From an uncultured Burkholderiales bacterium (GTDB lineage Bacteria; Pseudomonadota; Gammaproteobacteria; Burkholderiales; Burkholderiaceae_C), in the NCBI GenBank assembly GCA_903953985.1, contig CAJBLW010000168.1, positions 1 to 10,091 on the forward strand: 10,091 bases of DNA. Direction: 5' to 3'. The position numbers and the translations under genes are program-made. Positions within the stretch are counted from its first letter, which is position 1. Each line of letters opens with the position of its first letter. Positions 1 to 6,250 of the stretch are shown here, piece after piece. The notes under the pieces were generated by a model. That model saw nothing but the letters and a program-made list of their open reading frames with translations. It was not told where the DNA came from and ran no database searches.

Positions 1-2172
1 AGCCGCTGCGCGGAAGTGTCCGATGTTGGTCATGCACGAACCGATGAAGGCTTCGTCGATCTTGGTGCCAGCGACTTCGGACAAGAACTTGGCGTCGTCC
101 GGGTCGTTGGGGCAGCACAAAATCGGCTCTTTGATCTCGTTCATGTCGATCTCGATGACGTGCGCGTATTCGGCGTCCTTGTCGGCTTCGAGCAGGTTGG
201 GCGCGGCCAACCAGGCTTCGACTTTTTCGATGCGGCGCGCCAGGGTGCGGGCATCGGCATAACCGTCGGCGATCATGTTCTTCATGAGCACCACGTTGGA
301 CTTGAGGTACTCCTCGACCGGCTCCTTATTGAGTTTGATCGTGCAACCGGCGGCCGAACGCTCGGCAGAGGCATCGGACAATTCAAACGCTTGCTCGACC
401 TTGAGGTTAGGCAGGCCTTCGATTTCCAGGATGCGGCCCGAGAACTCGTTGATCTTGCCGGACTTGGCCACAGTCAACAGGCCTTGCTTGATGCCGTAAA
501 GCGGAATGGCATGCACCAAATCGCGCAGGGTCACGCCGGGCTGCATCTCGCCTTTGAAGCGAACCAACACCGACTCGGGCATGTCCAAAGGCATCACGCC
601 AGTCGCTGCTCCAAAGGCCACCAAGCCGGAGCCTGCGGGGAAAGAAATACCGATGGGGAAACGGGTGTGCGAGTCGCCACCGGTACCGACGGTGTCGGGC
701 AACAACAGGCGGTTGAGCCAGCTGTGGATCACGCCATCACCAGGGCGCAATGAAACACCACCTCGGTTGCTGATGAAGGCTGGCAGTTCGCGGTGGGTTT
801 TGACGTCCACCGACTTGGGGTAAGCCGCGGTGTGGCAGAACGATTGCATGACCATGTCGGCCGAGAAGCCCAGGCAAGCCAAGTCTTTCAACTCGTCGCG
901 GGTCATGGGGCCGGTGGTGTCTTGTGAACCCACGGTGGTCATCTTGGGTTCGCAGTAGGTGCCCGGGCGAACGCCTTGACCTTCTGGCAAACCAACTGCA
1001 CGACCGACCATCTTTTGGGCCAAGGTAAAACCAGCCTTGGTCGATGCAGGCACGGTGGGCAGGCGGAACACGGTGGATGCGGGCAGGCCCAAGAACTCAC
1101 GCGCCTTGGCGGTCAAGCTGCGGCCGATGATCAGGTTGATCCGGCCGCCGGCACGCACTTCGTCAAACAGCACATCGCTCTTGAGCTGGAAGGTGGTAAT
1201 GGTGGCGCCGTCCTTCACGATCTTGCCTTCGTAGGGCAGCACGTCCACCACGTCGCCCATGTTCAAGCTCGACACGTCGACTTCAATCGGCAGTGCACCG
1301 GAGTCTTCTTGCGTGTTGAAGAAGATGGGGGCAATCTTGCCACCCAGCGTCACGCCGCCGAAGCGCTTATTGGGCACAAATGGGATGTCTTGGCCAGTAG
1401 CCCAGATCACGCTGTTGGTGGCCGATTTGCGGCTAGAACCTGTACCGACCACGTCACCGACGTAAGCCACCAGGTGGCCTTTTTTCTTCAGATCGTCGAT
1501 GAACTGCATCGGGCCGCGTTTCCCGTCTTCTTCGGGCTTGAAGGCCGCGCCTTCGCGGGTGTTTTTCAACATCGCCAAATAGTGCAATGGGATGTCAGGA
1601 CGGCTCCAGGCATCAGGCGCAGGCGACAAGTCATCGGTGTTGGTTTCGCCGGGCACCTTGAACACGGTGATGGTGATTTTTTTCTCGACTTCGGGGCGGC
1701 TGGTGAACCACTCGGCCTCGGCCCAGCTTTGCATGACGTCCTTGGCCTTGGCGTTGCCGGCCTTGGCTTTTTCGGCGACGTCGTTGAAGAAATCAAACAT
1801 CAACAATGTTTTCTTCAGGGCTTCAGCAGCCACGGCAGCCACTTCAGCGTTGTCGAGCAATTCGATCAGCGGGTGCACGTTGTAGCCGCCCACCATGGTG
1901 CCCAGCAGCTCGGTGGCCTTGGAATTGGACACCAAACGCACACTGATTTCGCCGTGCGCCACAGCAGCCAGAAAAGAAGCCTTGACCTTGGCGGCATCGT
2001 CTACGCCCGGTGGCACGCGGTGGGTCAGCAGGTCCATCAAGAAGGCGTCTTCGCCTGCAGGCGGGTTCTTGATCAACTCGATCAGTTCGGCCACTTGTTT
2101 GGCATCCAGCGGCAAAGGTGGGATGCCCAAGGCGGCGCGTTCGGCGGCGTGTTCACGGTAGGTTTTCAACAT
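1..2172 (-). CDS. acnB: Aconitate hydratase B (bifunctional aconitase / 2-methylisocitrate dehydratase), C-terminal end cut by window edge
   Basis: Cytosolic [4Fe-4S] enzyme that interconverts citrate and isocitrate; AcnB proteins commonly also dehydrate 2-methylisocitrate. The minus-strand frame is open for 724 codons from ATG at 2172 to the window edge, against about 865 in E. coli AcnB, so roughly 140 residues are missing. The protein begins MLKTYREHAAERAALGIPP, the typical AcnB start with an N-terminal HEAT-like domain. The swivel-domain motif GDVVGTGSSRKSATNS lies near residues 237-252. The aconitase signature GGDSHTRFP lies near 497-505. The first cluster cysteine is C713 in FIGSCMTNIGHFRAA, matching E. 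coli C710; the other two ligand cysteines fall outside the window. The HEAT-swivel-catalytic order distinguishes AcnB from AcnA. A GGAG Shine-Dalgarno at 2181-2184 lies 8 nt before the start. It is the last visible gene of the mdh operon, 24 nt after the upstream gene. Identification is very secure. Confidence 0.97.
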   Translation of the reverse strand, partial: MLKTYREHAAERAALGIPPLPLDAKQVAELIELIKNPPAGEDAFLMDLLTHRVPPGVDDAAKVKASFLAAVAHGEISVRLVSNSKATELLGTMVGGYNVHPLIELLDNAEVAAVAAEALKKTLLMFDFFNDVAEKAKAGNAKAKDVMQSWAEAEWFTSRPEVEKKITITVFKVPGETNTDDLSPAPDAWSRPDIPLHYLAMLKNTREGAAFKPEEDGKRGPMQFIDDLKKKGHLVAYVGDVVGTGSSRKSATNSVIWATGQDIPFVPNKRFGGVTLGGKIAPIFFNTQEDSGALPIEVDVSSLNMGDVVDVLPYEGKIVKDGATITTFQLKSDVLFDEVRAGGRINLIIGRSLTAKAREFLGLPASTVFRLPTVPASTKAGFTLAQKMVGRAVGLPEGQGVRPGTYCEPKMTTVGSQDTTGPMTRDELKDLACLGFSADMVMQSFCHTAAYPKSVDVKTHRELPAFISNRGGVSLRPGDGVIHSWLNRLLLPDTVGTGGDSHTRFPIGISFPAGSGLVAFGAATGVMPLDMPESVLVRFKGEMQPGVTLRDLVHAIPLYGIKQGLLTVAKSGKINEFSGRILEIEGLPNLKVEQAFELSDASAERSAAGCTIKLNKEPVEEYLKSNVVLMKNMIADGYADARTLARRIEKVEAWLAAPNLLEADKDAEYAHVIEIDMNEIKEPILCCPNDPDDAKFLSEVAGTKIDEAFIGSCMTNIGHFRAAA

Positions 2173-2196
2173 GGTTTTTTCTCCGGTCAGTCAAAG

Positions 2197-3048
2197 TCAA
2201 TCGTTGGATCTGCCCATGCCTGTTTTTTCAAACAGGCTGGGTGGTGGGTTGGTTTTCATGTCCTGGCCAAAGGCCACTTGCTCAGGGTGTGCGCATTCGT
2301 CTGCTACACGTCGGCCTTTTTTCTGGTCCATCAGCATGGACTTGTTGGCCAGTTGCAGCCAAACGGCACCGGCCTTTTTGTCCTCCAGACGCAATGCGCC
2401 CGTGCTGGTGCGCACAGGGTACATGCGGTAACGGAAGCCTTTGCCCTGCACATGGAAGTAACCGGGCGCCGCCGCATCGGCTTCGACGCGCACGCTAGCC
2501 CCCATTTCACAGGGCATGAGGCCCAGGTGAATTTGCTGGGCAATGGCCAATTCTTGAGACACTGGATCTGACGCACTGTGAACCACGGGAGCAGTCGCAG
2601 CCAAAACAGCGTCCACAGGCACCAGGGGCGGCATCGCGGCCAGCGCCGGGGCGGTGGCAGGCACGGCTGCCAAAGAAGGAGTTCCAAGCGTCTCTCTTTG
2701 TAAGGGCTGAACCCCGGTCCAAGCAGGCAGCGGCTGCATGGGCGCAGAAGCCTGGGCATCCGTGGGCCGAGAGGGCAAGGCGAAGGCGGGCACGCCATCC
2801 GGTGGGGCTGCACCGGCTGGCGGCTGTGTGGTCATTGGCTTGGAGGACTTGGCCAAAGCTGCCGCTTGGGCAGCGGCCTCGGCAATGGCTCGGGCCTGCA
2901 GGCGTGCCGTGATATCAGCATCAGCGCGGGCTTTGGCCTGCGCAGACAAAGGGTAAGGTTGCGCCTTGGCGCCGGACTGGCCCTGACTTTGTGCCCAAGC
3001 AGGCAAAAGCAACGCCGTACCGACCAGAACAACAAGGCTCTTGAACAT
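2197..3048 (-). CDS. Putative secreted/periplasmic protein of unknown function with Ala/Pro-rich linker and two-cysteine C-terminal domain
   Basis: I do not recognise a named family. From the start chosen here the product is 283 aa. Residues 1-19 form a classic Sec signal peptide (MFKSLVVLVGTALLLPAWA, then QS), so export to the periplasm is likely. Residues about 36-70 are an Ala/Arg-rich stretch, probably helical, and 71-165 are a low-complexity Pro/Ala linker. Residues about 168-258 look like a folded domain, with cysteines C180 (LMPCEMG) and C252 (ADECAHPEQ) that could form a disulfide after export. The internal pattern TSTGALRLED followed by AVWLQ loosely recalls MliC/PliC lysozyme-inhibitor domains; this is only a hypothesis. 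The start at 3048 is preferred because AAAGGG lies 6 nt upstream and it puts the signal peptide at the N-terminus. The alternative ATG at 3078 overlaps the preceding stop by 4 nt (ATGA) and adds ten residues. It sits between the CitE-like gene and acnB, probably co-transcribed with both. Confidence 0.75.
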   Translation of the reverse strand: MFKSLVVLVGTALLLPAWAQSQGQSGAKAQPYPLSAQAKARADADITARLQARAIAEAAAQAAALAKSSKPMTTQPPAGAAPPDGVPAFALPSRPTDAQASAPMQPLPAWTGVQPLQRETLGTPSLAAVPATAPALAAMPPLVPVDAVLAATAPVVHSASDPVSQELAIAQQIHLGLMPCEMGASVRVEADAAAPGYFHVQGKGFRYRMYPVRTSTGALRLEDKKAGAVWLQLANKSMLMDQKKGRRVADECAHPEQVAFGQDMKTNPPPSLFEKTGMGRSND

Positions 3049-3074
3049 GGGCATCCCTTTGAAGAATTCGGCCA

Positions 3075-4094
3075 TCATGACAGGCTGCGCTGCGGGCTCG
3101 GAGAGGCCACATCAAACAAAGCCTGCACTGGGGCGGGCAAATGGCGGCCGGTCTGGTGCGCGCGCTCAATCAGTTGCCAGAAAAAACGGTAACTGGCCCG
3201 GTCGTGCAATTGACCTGCGTGGCTGATGGGCGCCCAGTCGGCCGTTTGCGCAGCCAAAATGATCTGACTGGCTTGGTCGATCTGCGCCTCACTGGGGGCC
3301 ATGGCCTCCAGGATGGGGCGAATCTGGTCGGGGTGAATGCTCCACATGCGGGTGTAACCCAGCTCGCGGTTGGCTTTTTGGGCGGCCAGGCGAATGGCAT
3401 CGGTGTTCTTGAATTCGGTGACCACGCAGTGCGAGGGCACTTTGCCGTGCGCATGGCAGGCGCTGGCGATCTCGAGCTTGGCGCGCAGCACCAGCGGGTG
3501 TGTGAACTGACCCTGGATGCCCATGCCCTCGGCGGGAATCGCACCGCCGTGCGCCGACACAAAATCCATCAGGCCAAAGCTGATGGACTGCACACGCGGG
3601 TGGGCGGCGATGTCAAAGGCGCAGTGCACGGCTGCGGGCGACTCGATCAGCACATGCACCGGCAAATGGCCAGCACCCGCAGTAATCAAGGCCGCTTGAA
3701 CGCGATCCACATCGGCCACGCTCTCGACTTTGGGCACCATGATGTGCGTCAAAACGCGACCGGCCCGGCCTGCAATGTGGCTCATGTCGGATTCAAAACT
3801 GGGGTGGTCCACCGGGTGGACCCGCACCGCAATGCGCGCATCGGCGCGAGCGGCTTTTGCGGCCAGTGCCAGTTCGGTCACCAGCGCTGCATGCTCGGCT
3901 TCGCCACCGACTGGCGCGCCGTCTTCGCAATCCAAGGTGACATCAAAAACGCAAGCGCCGAACTCTTGCATCATTTCTGCCTGCAATTGCAGGCTTTTGC
4001 GCATCCTCGCCTCCACTCCGCTGTAGTGGTCACATACCGGCAGCTGCACGCTTGCGGCTTGTGCTCCCAACAGAACGTCGCGAGGATGGCTCAC
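3075..4094 (-). CDS. HpcH/HpaI aldolase / citrate lyase beta-subunit (CitE)-like family protein, probable CoA-ester lyase
   Basis: A 339-aa TIM-barrel lyase of the CitE/HpcH-HpaI superfamily, whose members cleave or form C-C bonds in (S)-malyl-, citramalyl- or citryl-type thioesters using Mg2+. Visible landmarks are DCEDG at 55-59 (the DLED position of CitE), R91 in RVHP, PKVES at 121-125, the probable metal ligands E151 (LIES) and D177 (FGLMDF), and IHPDQI at 253-258. The N-terminus lacks the usual LFVPG-type CitE opening and reads QLPVCDHYSG instead. The C-terminus has an aromatic tail (SYRFFWQLIERA). These differences mark a separate subfamily, so I do not assign malyl-, citramalyl- or citryl-CoA specificity. 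No citD, citF or citC lies nearby, which argues against a citrate lyase complex. The start is GTG, 19 nt after the mdh stop, with a GAGAAG Shine-Dalgarno 5 nt upstream. The stop overlaps an ATG of the next gene. Family call is firm; substrate is unknown. Confidence 0.88.
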   Translation of the reverse strand: MSHPRDVLLGAQAASVQLPVCDHYSGVEARMRKSLQLQAEMMQEFGACVFDVTLDCEDGAPVGGEAEHAALVTELALAAKAARADARIAVRVHPVDHPSFESDMSHIAGRAGRVLTHIMVPKVESVADVDRVQAALITAGAGHLPVHVLIESPAAVHCAFDIAAHPRVQSISFGLMDFVSAHGGAIPAEGMGIQGQFTHPLVLRAKLEIASACHAHGKVPSHCVVTEFKNTDAIRLAAQKANRELGYTRMWSIHPDQIRPILEAMAPSEAQIDQASQIILAAQTADWAPISHAGQLHDRASYRFFWQLIERAHQTGRHLPAPVQALFDVASPSPQRSLS

Positions 4095-4113
4095 TTGGAC
4101 TTCTCGGCCTGAA

Positions 4114-5100
4114 TCAGATCAGGTGGGCGACGCCAGCTTGCTCGTCGGTCAACTCTTTCAGAGTCTTGTCGATGCAAGCCTGGCTGAAGGCGTCAATGTC
4201 CAAGCCCTCAACAACTTTGTACTCGCCATTTTCGCAAGTGACAGGGAAGCCGAACATGACATCTTTTGGGATGCCGTACCAGCCTTGCGACGCAATGCCC
4301 ATGGTGACCCACTTGCCGTGGGTGCCCAAGGCCCAGTCGCGCATGTGGTCGATGGCCGCATTAGCAGCCGATGCCGCCGAGGACAGGCCACGGGCTTCGA
4401 TGATGGCCGCGCCGCGCTTACCCACCGTGGGCAGGAACACGTTGGCGTTCCATTCCTGGTCGTTGATCATGTCCTTAACCGACTCGCCCTGGATGGTAGC
4501 GAAACGGTAGTCGGCGTACATGGTGGGCGAGTGGTTGCCCCAGACGCACAGTTTTTCGATGTCGGCCACGGCCTTGCCAGTCTTGGCAGCGATTTGCGAC
4601 AGGGCACGGTTGTGGTCCAAACGCAGCATGGCTGTGAAGTTACCGGGCTTGAGATCAGGCGCGGCTTTCATGGCGATGTAGGCATTGGTGTTGGCAGGGT
4701 TGCCCACGACCAGCACTTTGACGTTGCGCGAAGCCACAGCGTTCAGTGCCTTGCCTTGAGCCGTGAAGATGGCGCCATTGATGGCGAGCAACTCGGCACG
4801 CTCCATGCCTGGGCCGCGTGGACGCGAACCGACCAACAAAGCGTAATCCACGTCCTTGAATGCGGTCATGGGGTCGCCATGGGCTTCCATGCCGACCAAC
4901 AAGGGGAACGCGCAGTCTTCGAGTTCCATCATCACGCCCTTGAGCGCTTTTTGTGGGCCTTCCACCGGCACTTCGAGCAACTGCAGGATGACAGGCTGGT
5001 CTTTGCCCAGCATTTCGCCTGAGGCGATGCGGAACAACAATGCGTAACCGATTTGACCTGCTGCGCCGGTGACGGCAACGCGGACGGGCTTTTTGCTCAT
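4114..5100 (-). CDS. mdh: Malate dehydrogenase (NAD-dependent)
   Basis: Cytosolic NAD+-dependent oxidation of L-malate to oxaloacetate, the final TCA step. The product is 328 aa, the normal length for the betaproteobacterial enzyme, which resembles the eukaryotic cytosolic type. The Rossmann glycine motif is TGAAGQIG (residues 11-18, G12/G15/G18). Substrate-binding arginines are R95 and R101 in the SRPRGPGMER loop and R165 in LDHNR. The catalytic pair is D162 and H190 (WGNHS). NPANTNAY (134-141) is the conserved coenzyme-side motif. The frame is open for a further 42 codons upstream, but the start at 5100 is chosen because CGGAG lies 9 nt before it, the family begins here (MSKKPVRVAVTG), and the extension resembles no MDH sequence. 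It is the first gene of the leftward operon and is preceded by a long leader. It diverges from the GntR regulator, which may control it. Confidence 0.97.
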   Translation of the reverse strand: MSKKPVRVAVTGAAGQIGYALLFRIASGEMLGKDQPVILQLLEVPVEGPQKALKGVMMELEDCAFPLLVGMEAHGDPMTAFKDVDYALLVGSRPRGPGMERAELLAINGAIFTAQGKALNAVASRNVKVLVVGNPANTNAYIAMKAAPDLKPGNFTAMLRLDHNRALSQIAAKTGKAVADIEKLCVWGNHSPTMYADYRFATIQGESVKDMINDQEWNANVFLPTVGKRGAAIIEARGLSSAASAANAAIDHMRDWALGTHGKWVTMGIASQGWYGIPKDVMFGFPVTCENGEYKVVEGLDIDAFSQACIDKTLKELTDEQAGVAHLI

Positions 5101-5168
5101 GGTGGAAAACTCCGAAGTGTTGAAAACAAGGATTACGGTCCAACGCCAACACCCATGTCGGCAAGGCC

Positions 5169-5184
5169 GTCCGGCGTACCGGAC
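5169..5184 (-). other. Stem-loop in the mdh mRNA leader
   Basis: On the minus-strand transcript the sequence reads GTCCGG TACG CCGGAC, a perfect 6-bp GC-rich stem with a UACG loop. It lies about 70-85 nt before the mdh start codon, within the leader predicted from the promoter at 5237-5266. No U-tract follows it, so it is not an intrinsic terminator. A role in mRNA stability or translation control is inference. Confidence 0.4.
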
Positions 5185-5236
5185 CCACGCACCCAGCCTC
5201 ATCGTGAAAGCCGAAAGCGCAAGCAAACAGCCTTCG

Positions 5237-5266
5237 AGTGTACCCGCGAAAACCCTGAATCGTCAA
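5237..5266 (-). promoter_or_regulatory. Candidate sigma70 promoter for the mdh operon
   Basis: Reading the minus strand, TTGACG (5266-5261, five of six consensus bases) and TACACT (5242-5237, four of six) are separated by 18 nt. Transcription would start near 5230 and give a leader of about 130 nt before mdh. The proposed GntR operator begins 5 bp upstream of the -35 element. No better minus-strand pair was noticed in the 239-bp gap. Confidence 0.5.
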
Positions 5267-5267
5267 T

Positions 5268-5295
5268 TTGTCTTATGTCTCATATAAGATAAGAT
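5268..5295 (+). promoter_or_regulatory. Candidate sigma70 promoter for the GntR regulator gene
   Basis: TTGTCT (5268-5273) and TAAGAT (5290-5295) are spaced by 16 nt. The implied start near 5302 leaves a leader of roughly 38 nt. The 19-bp dyad at 5271-5289 occupies the spacer and part of the -35, the usual geometry for autorepression. The match is moderate and unproven. Confidence 0.4.
5271..5289. promoter_or_regulatory. Candidate GntR-family operator: 19-bp imperfect dyad between mdh and gntR
   Basis: TCTTATGTCTCATATAAGA has perfect 6-bp arms (TCTTAT/ATAAGA) around a 7-nt core; seven of nine base pairs are symmetric. Symmetry resumes outside (TT at 5268-5269 with AA at 5291-5292). The right arm is repeated immediately (ATAAGATAAGA, 5284-5294). 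Dyads of this size and AT-rich character are typical of GntR regulator sites. Its position beside the regulator gene, inside that gene's promoter and just upstream of the mdh -35, supports autoregulation and control of mdh. Assignment to this regulator is inference. Confidence 0.55.
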
Positions 5296-5339
5296 CTGTC
5301 ACCTGACTGCCAACTGACCCGCCTGTCCAGCTCTCGTCC

Positions 5340-6122
5340 ATGAACACCACTTTGCCACCCACCGACGCTCCTGCGGCTGCCGAATTCCAGGCCGCTACTG
5401 CCGCGTTCAGCCCGCTGTACCAGCAGATCAAGGGCTTGATCCTGCAAAGCCTGCAGGCCGGTGAATGGAAACCCGGCGAGTCGATACCCAGCGAAATGGA
5501 TTTGGCCGTGCGTTACCGGGTCAGCCAGGGGACCGTACGCAAAGCCATCGATGAGCTGGCCAGCGGGCATCTTCTGATCCGCAAGCAAGGCAAAGGCACC
5601 TTTGTCGCCACCCACGCCGAGCACCAGGTGCAATACCGGTTTTTGAAACTGGTGCCCGATCAGGGCGACCTGAACACCGAGGGCCCCGCACAGCGTGAGA
5701 TCGTCGACTGCAAACGCTTGCGCGCCACGGCCGAAATCGCACGCGCATTGGCTTTGCGTTCTGGCGACAGCGTGCTGCAGGTGCGGAGAGTCCTTTCGTT
5801 TGCAAAGGTGCCCACCATCTTGGAAGACTTGTGGTTGCCGGCCACCCCTTTTAAGGGCTTGACGGCCGAACGCTTAGCCGATTACAACGGGCCCATGTAC
5901 GCCCTGTTTGAAACCGAGTTCGGTGTTCGCATGGTGCGCGCCGAAGAAAAAATCCGAGCTGTGTTACCCGACAAGGCACAAAGGGAATTGCTGCAACTGC
6001 CCCCCAACACGCCCTTGCTCAGTGTGGAGCGCATTGCCTACACCTACAAAGACACCCCGATGGAGCTGCGGCGCGGCCTCTACCGCACCGACAAACACCA
6101 TTACCACAACGATTTGAACTGA
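5340..6122 (+). CDS. GntR family transcriptional regulator, HutC subfamily (winged helix + UTRA ligand domain)
   Basis: A 260-aa DNA-binding regulator. Residues about 25-90 are the GntR winged helix: PLYQQIKGLILQSLQAGEWKPGE, then IPSEMDLAVRYRVSQGTVRKAI with the recognition helix near 61-72, and the wing RKQGKGTFV at 81-89. Residues about 115-255 form a UTRA effector-binding domain, with the typical LQVRRVLSFAKVPTILEDLWLP and the closing SVERIAYTYKDTPMELRRGLYR. Effectors of UTRA regulators are small metabolites; a TCA intermediate would fit the context but nothing in the sequence identifies it. The first 24 residues are Ala/Pro-rich and outside the domain. The ATG has no clear Shine-Dalgarno (CAGCTCTCGTCC precedes it), and no better in-frame start exists before the HTH. 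It stands between the mdh-acnB and sdh blocks, so it probably controls one or both. Confidence 0.93.
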   Translation: MNTTLPPTDAPAAAEFQAATAAFSPLYQQIKGLILQSLQAGEWKPGESIPSEMDLAVRYRVSQGTVRKAIDELASGHLLIRKQGKGTFVATHAEHQVQYRFLKLVPDQGDLNTEGPAQREIVDCKRLRATAEIARALALRSGDSVLQVRRVLSFAKVPTILEDLWLPATPFKGLTAERLADYNGPMYALFETEFGVRMVRAEEKIRAVLPDKAQRELLQLPPNTPLLSVERIAYTYKDTPMELRRGLYRTDKHHYHNDLN

Positions 6123-6140
6123 CTGAAAGCCGCCTTCAAC

Positions 6141-6154
6141 GTCTTGTAGAAGAC
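6141..6154. repeat. Short perfect inverted repeat upstream of sdhC
   Basis: GTCTT GTAG AAGAC is a 5-bp perfect inverted repeat with a 4-nt centre, 19 nt after the regulator stop codon and about 40 bp upstream of the sdhC -10 element. Its half-site shares GTCTT with the mdh-gntR dyad, but the spacing between arms differs. It could be a regulator site or a weak hairpin; no T-run follows, so it is not a terminator. Confidence 0.3.
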
Positions 6155-6192
6155 TGTCGCTGAAATGCTCACGTCAGTTTGCTGCGTTGCAA

Positions 6193-6198
6193 TAGAAT
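6193..6198 (+). promoter_or_regulatory. Candidate -10 element of the sdhCDAB operon promoter
   Basis: TAGAAT matches five of six bases of the sigma70 -10 consensus and lies 52 nt before the sdhC ATG. No good -35 is seen at the right distance (the sequence near 6169-6176 is TCACGTCA), so activation or weak promoter strength is plausible. Transcription would begin near 6205. Confidence 0.4.
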
Positions 6199-6209
6199 CC
6201 AACGGCTTG

Positions 6210-6218
6210 TTATCCACA
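6210..6218 (+). promoter_or_regulatory. Perfect DnaA-box 9-mer (TTATCCACA) just downstream of the sdhC -10
   Basis: TTATCCACA is an exact match to the consensus DnaA binding site TTATNCACA. It sits about 5 nt downstream of the predicted sdhC transcription start. I noticed no other exact copy in the window, so this is not an origin cluster. It may be chance or a regulatory DnaA site. Confidence 0.35.
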
Positions 6219-6250
6219 ACACGAACGCGTTACACCCAGAAAGTACTCAC

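Noticed and set aside
976..2571. 531-codon open frame on the plus strand opposite acnB and the secreted-protein gene
   Set aside because: It is antisense to a secure acnB gene; its His/Gln/Gly-rich composition is what the reverse complement of a GC-rich gene produces, and it shows no recognisable domain.
3141..4112. 323-codon plus-strand open frame opposite the CitE-like gene
   Set aside because: It is the antisense shadow of a gene with clear family motifs and has no family resemblance of its own.
4123..5022. 299-codon plus-strand open frame opposite mdh
   Set aside because: It is antisense to an intact malate dehydrogenase with all catalytic residues; composition is that of a shadow frame.
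5101..5226. N-terminal extension of mdh by 42 codons
   Set aside because: The extension has no MDH similarity, would begin almost at the predicted transcription start, and the internal ATG at 5100 has a good Shine-Dalgarno and matches the family start.
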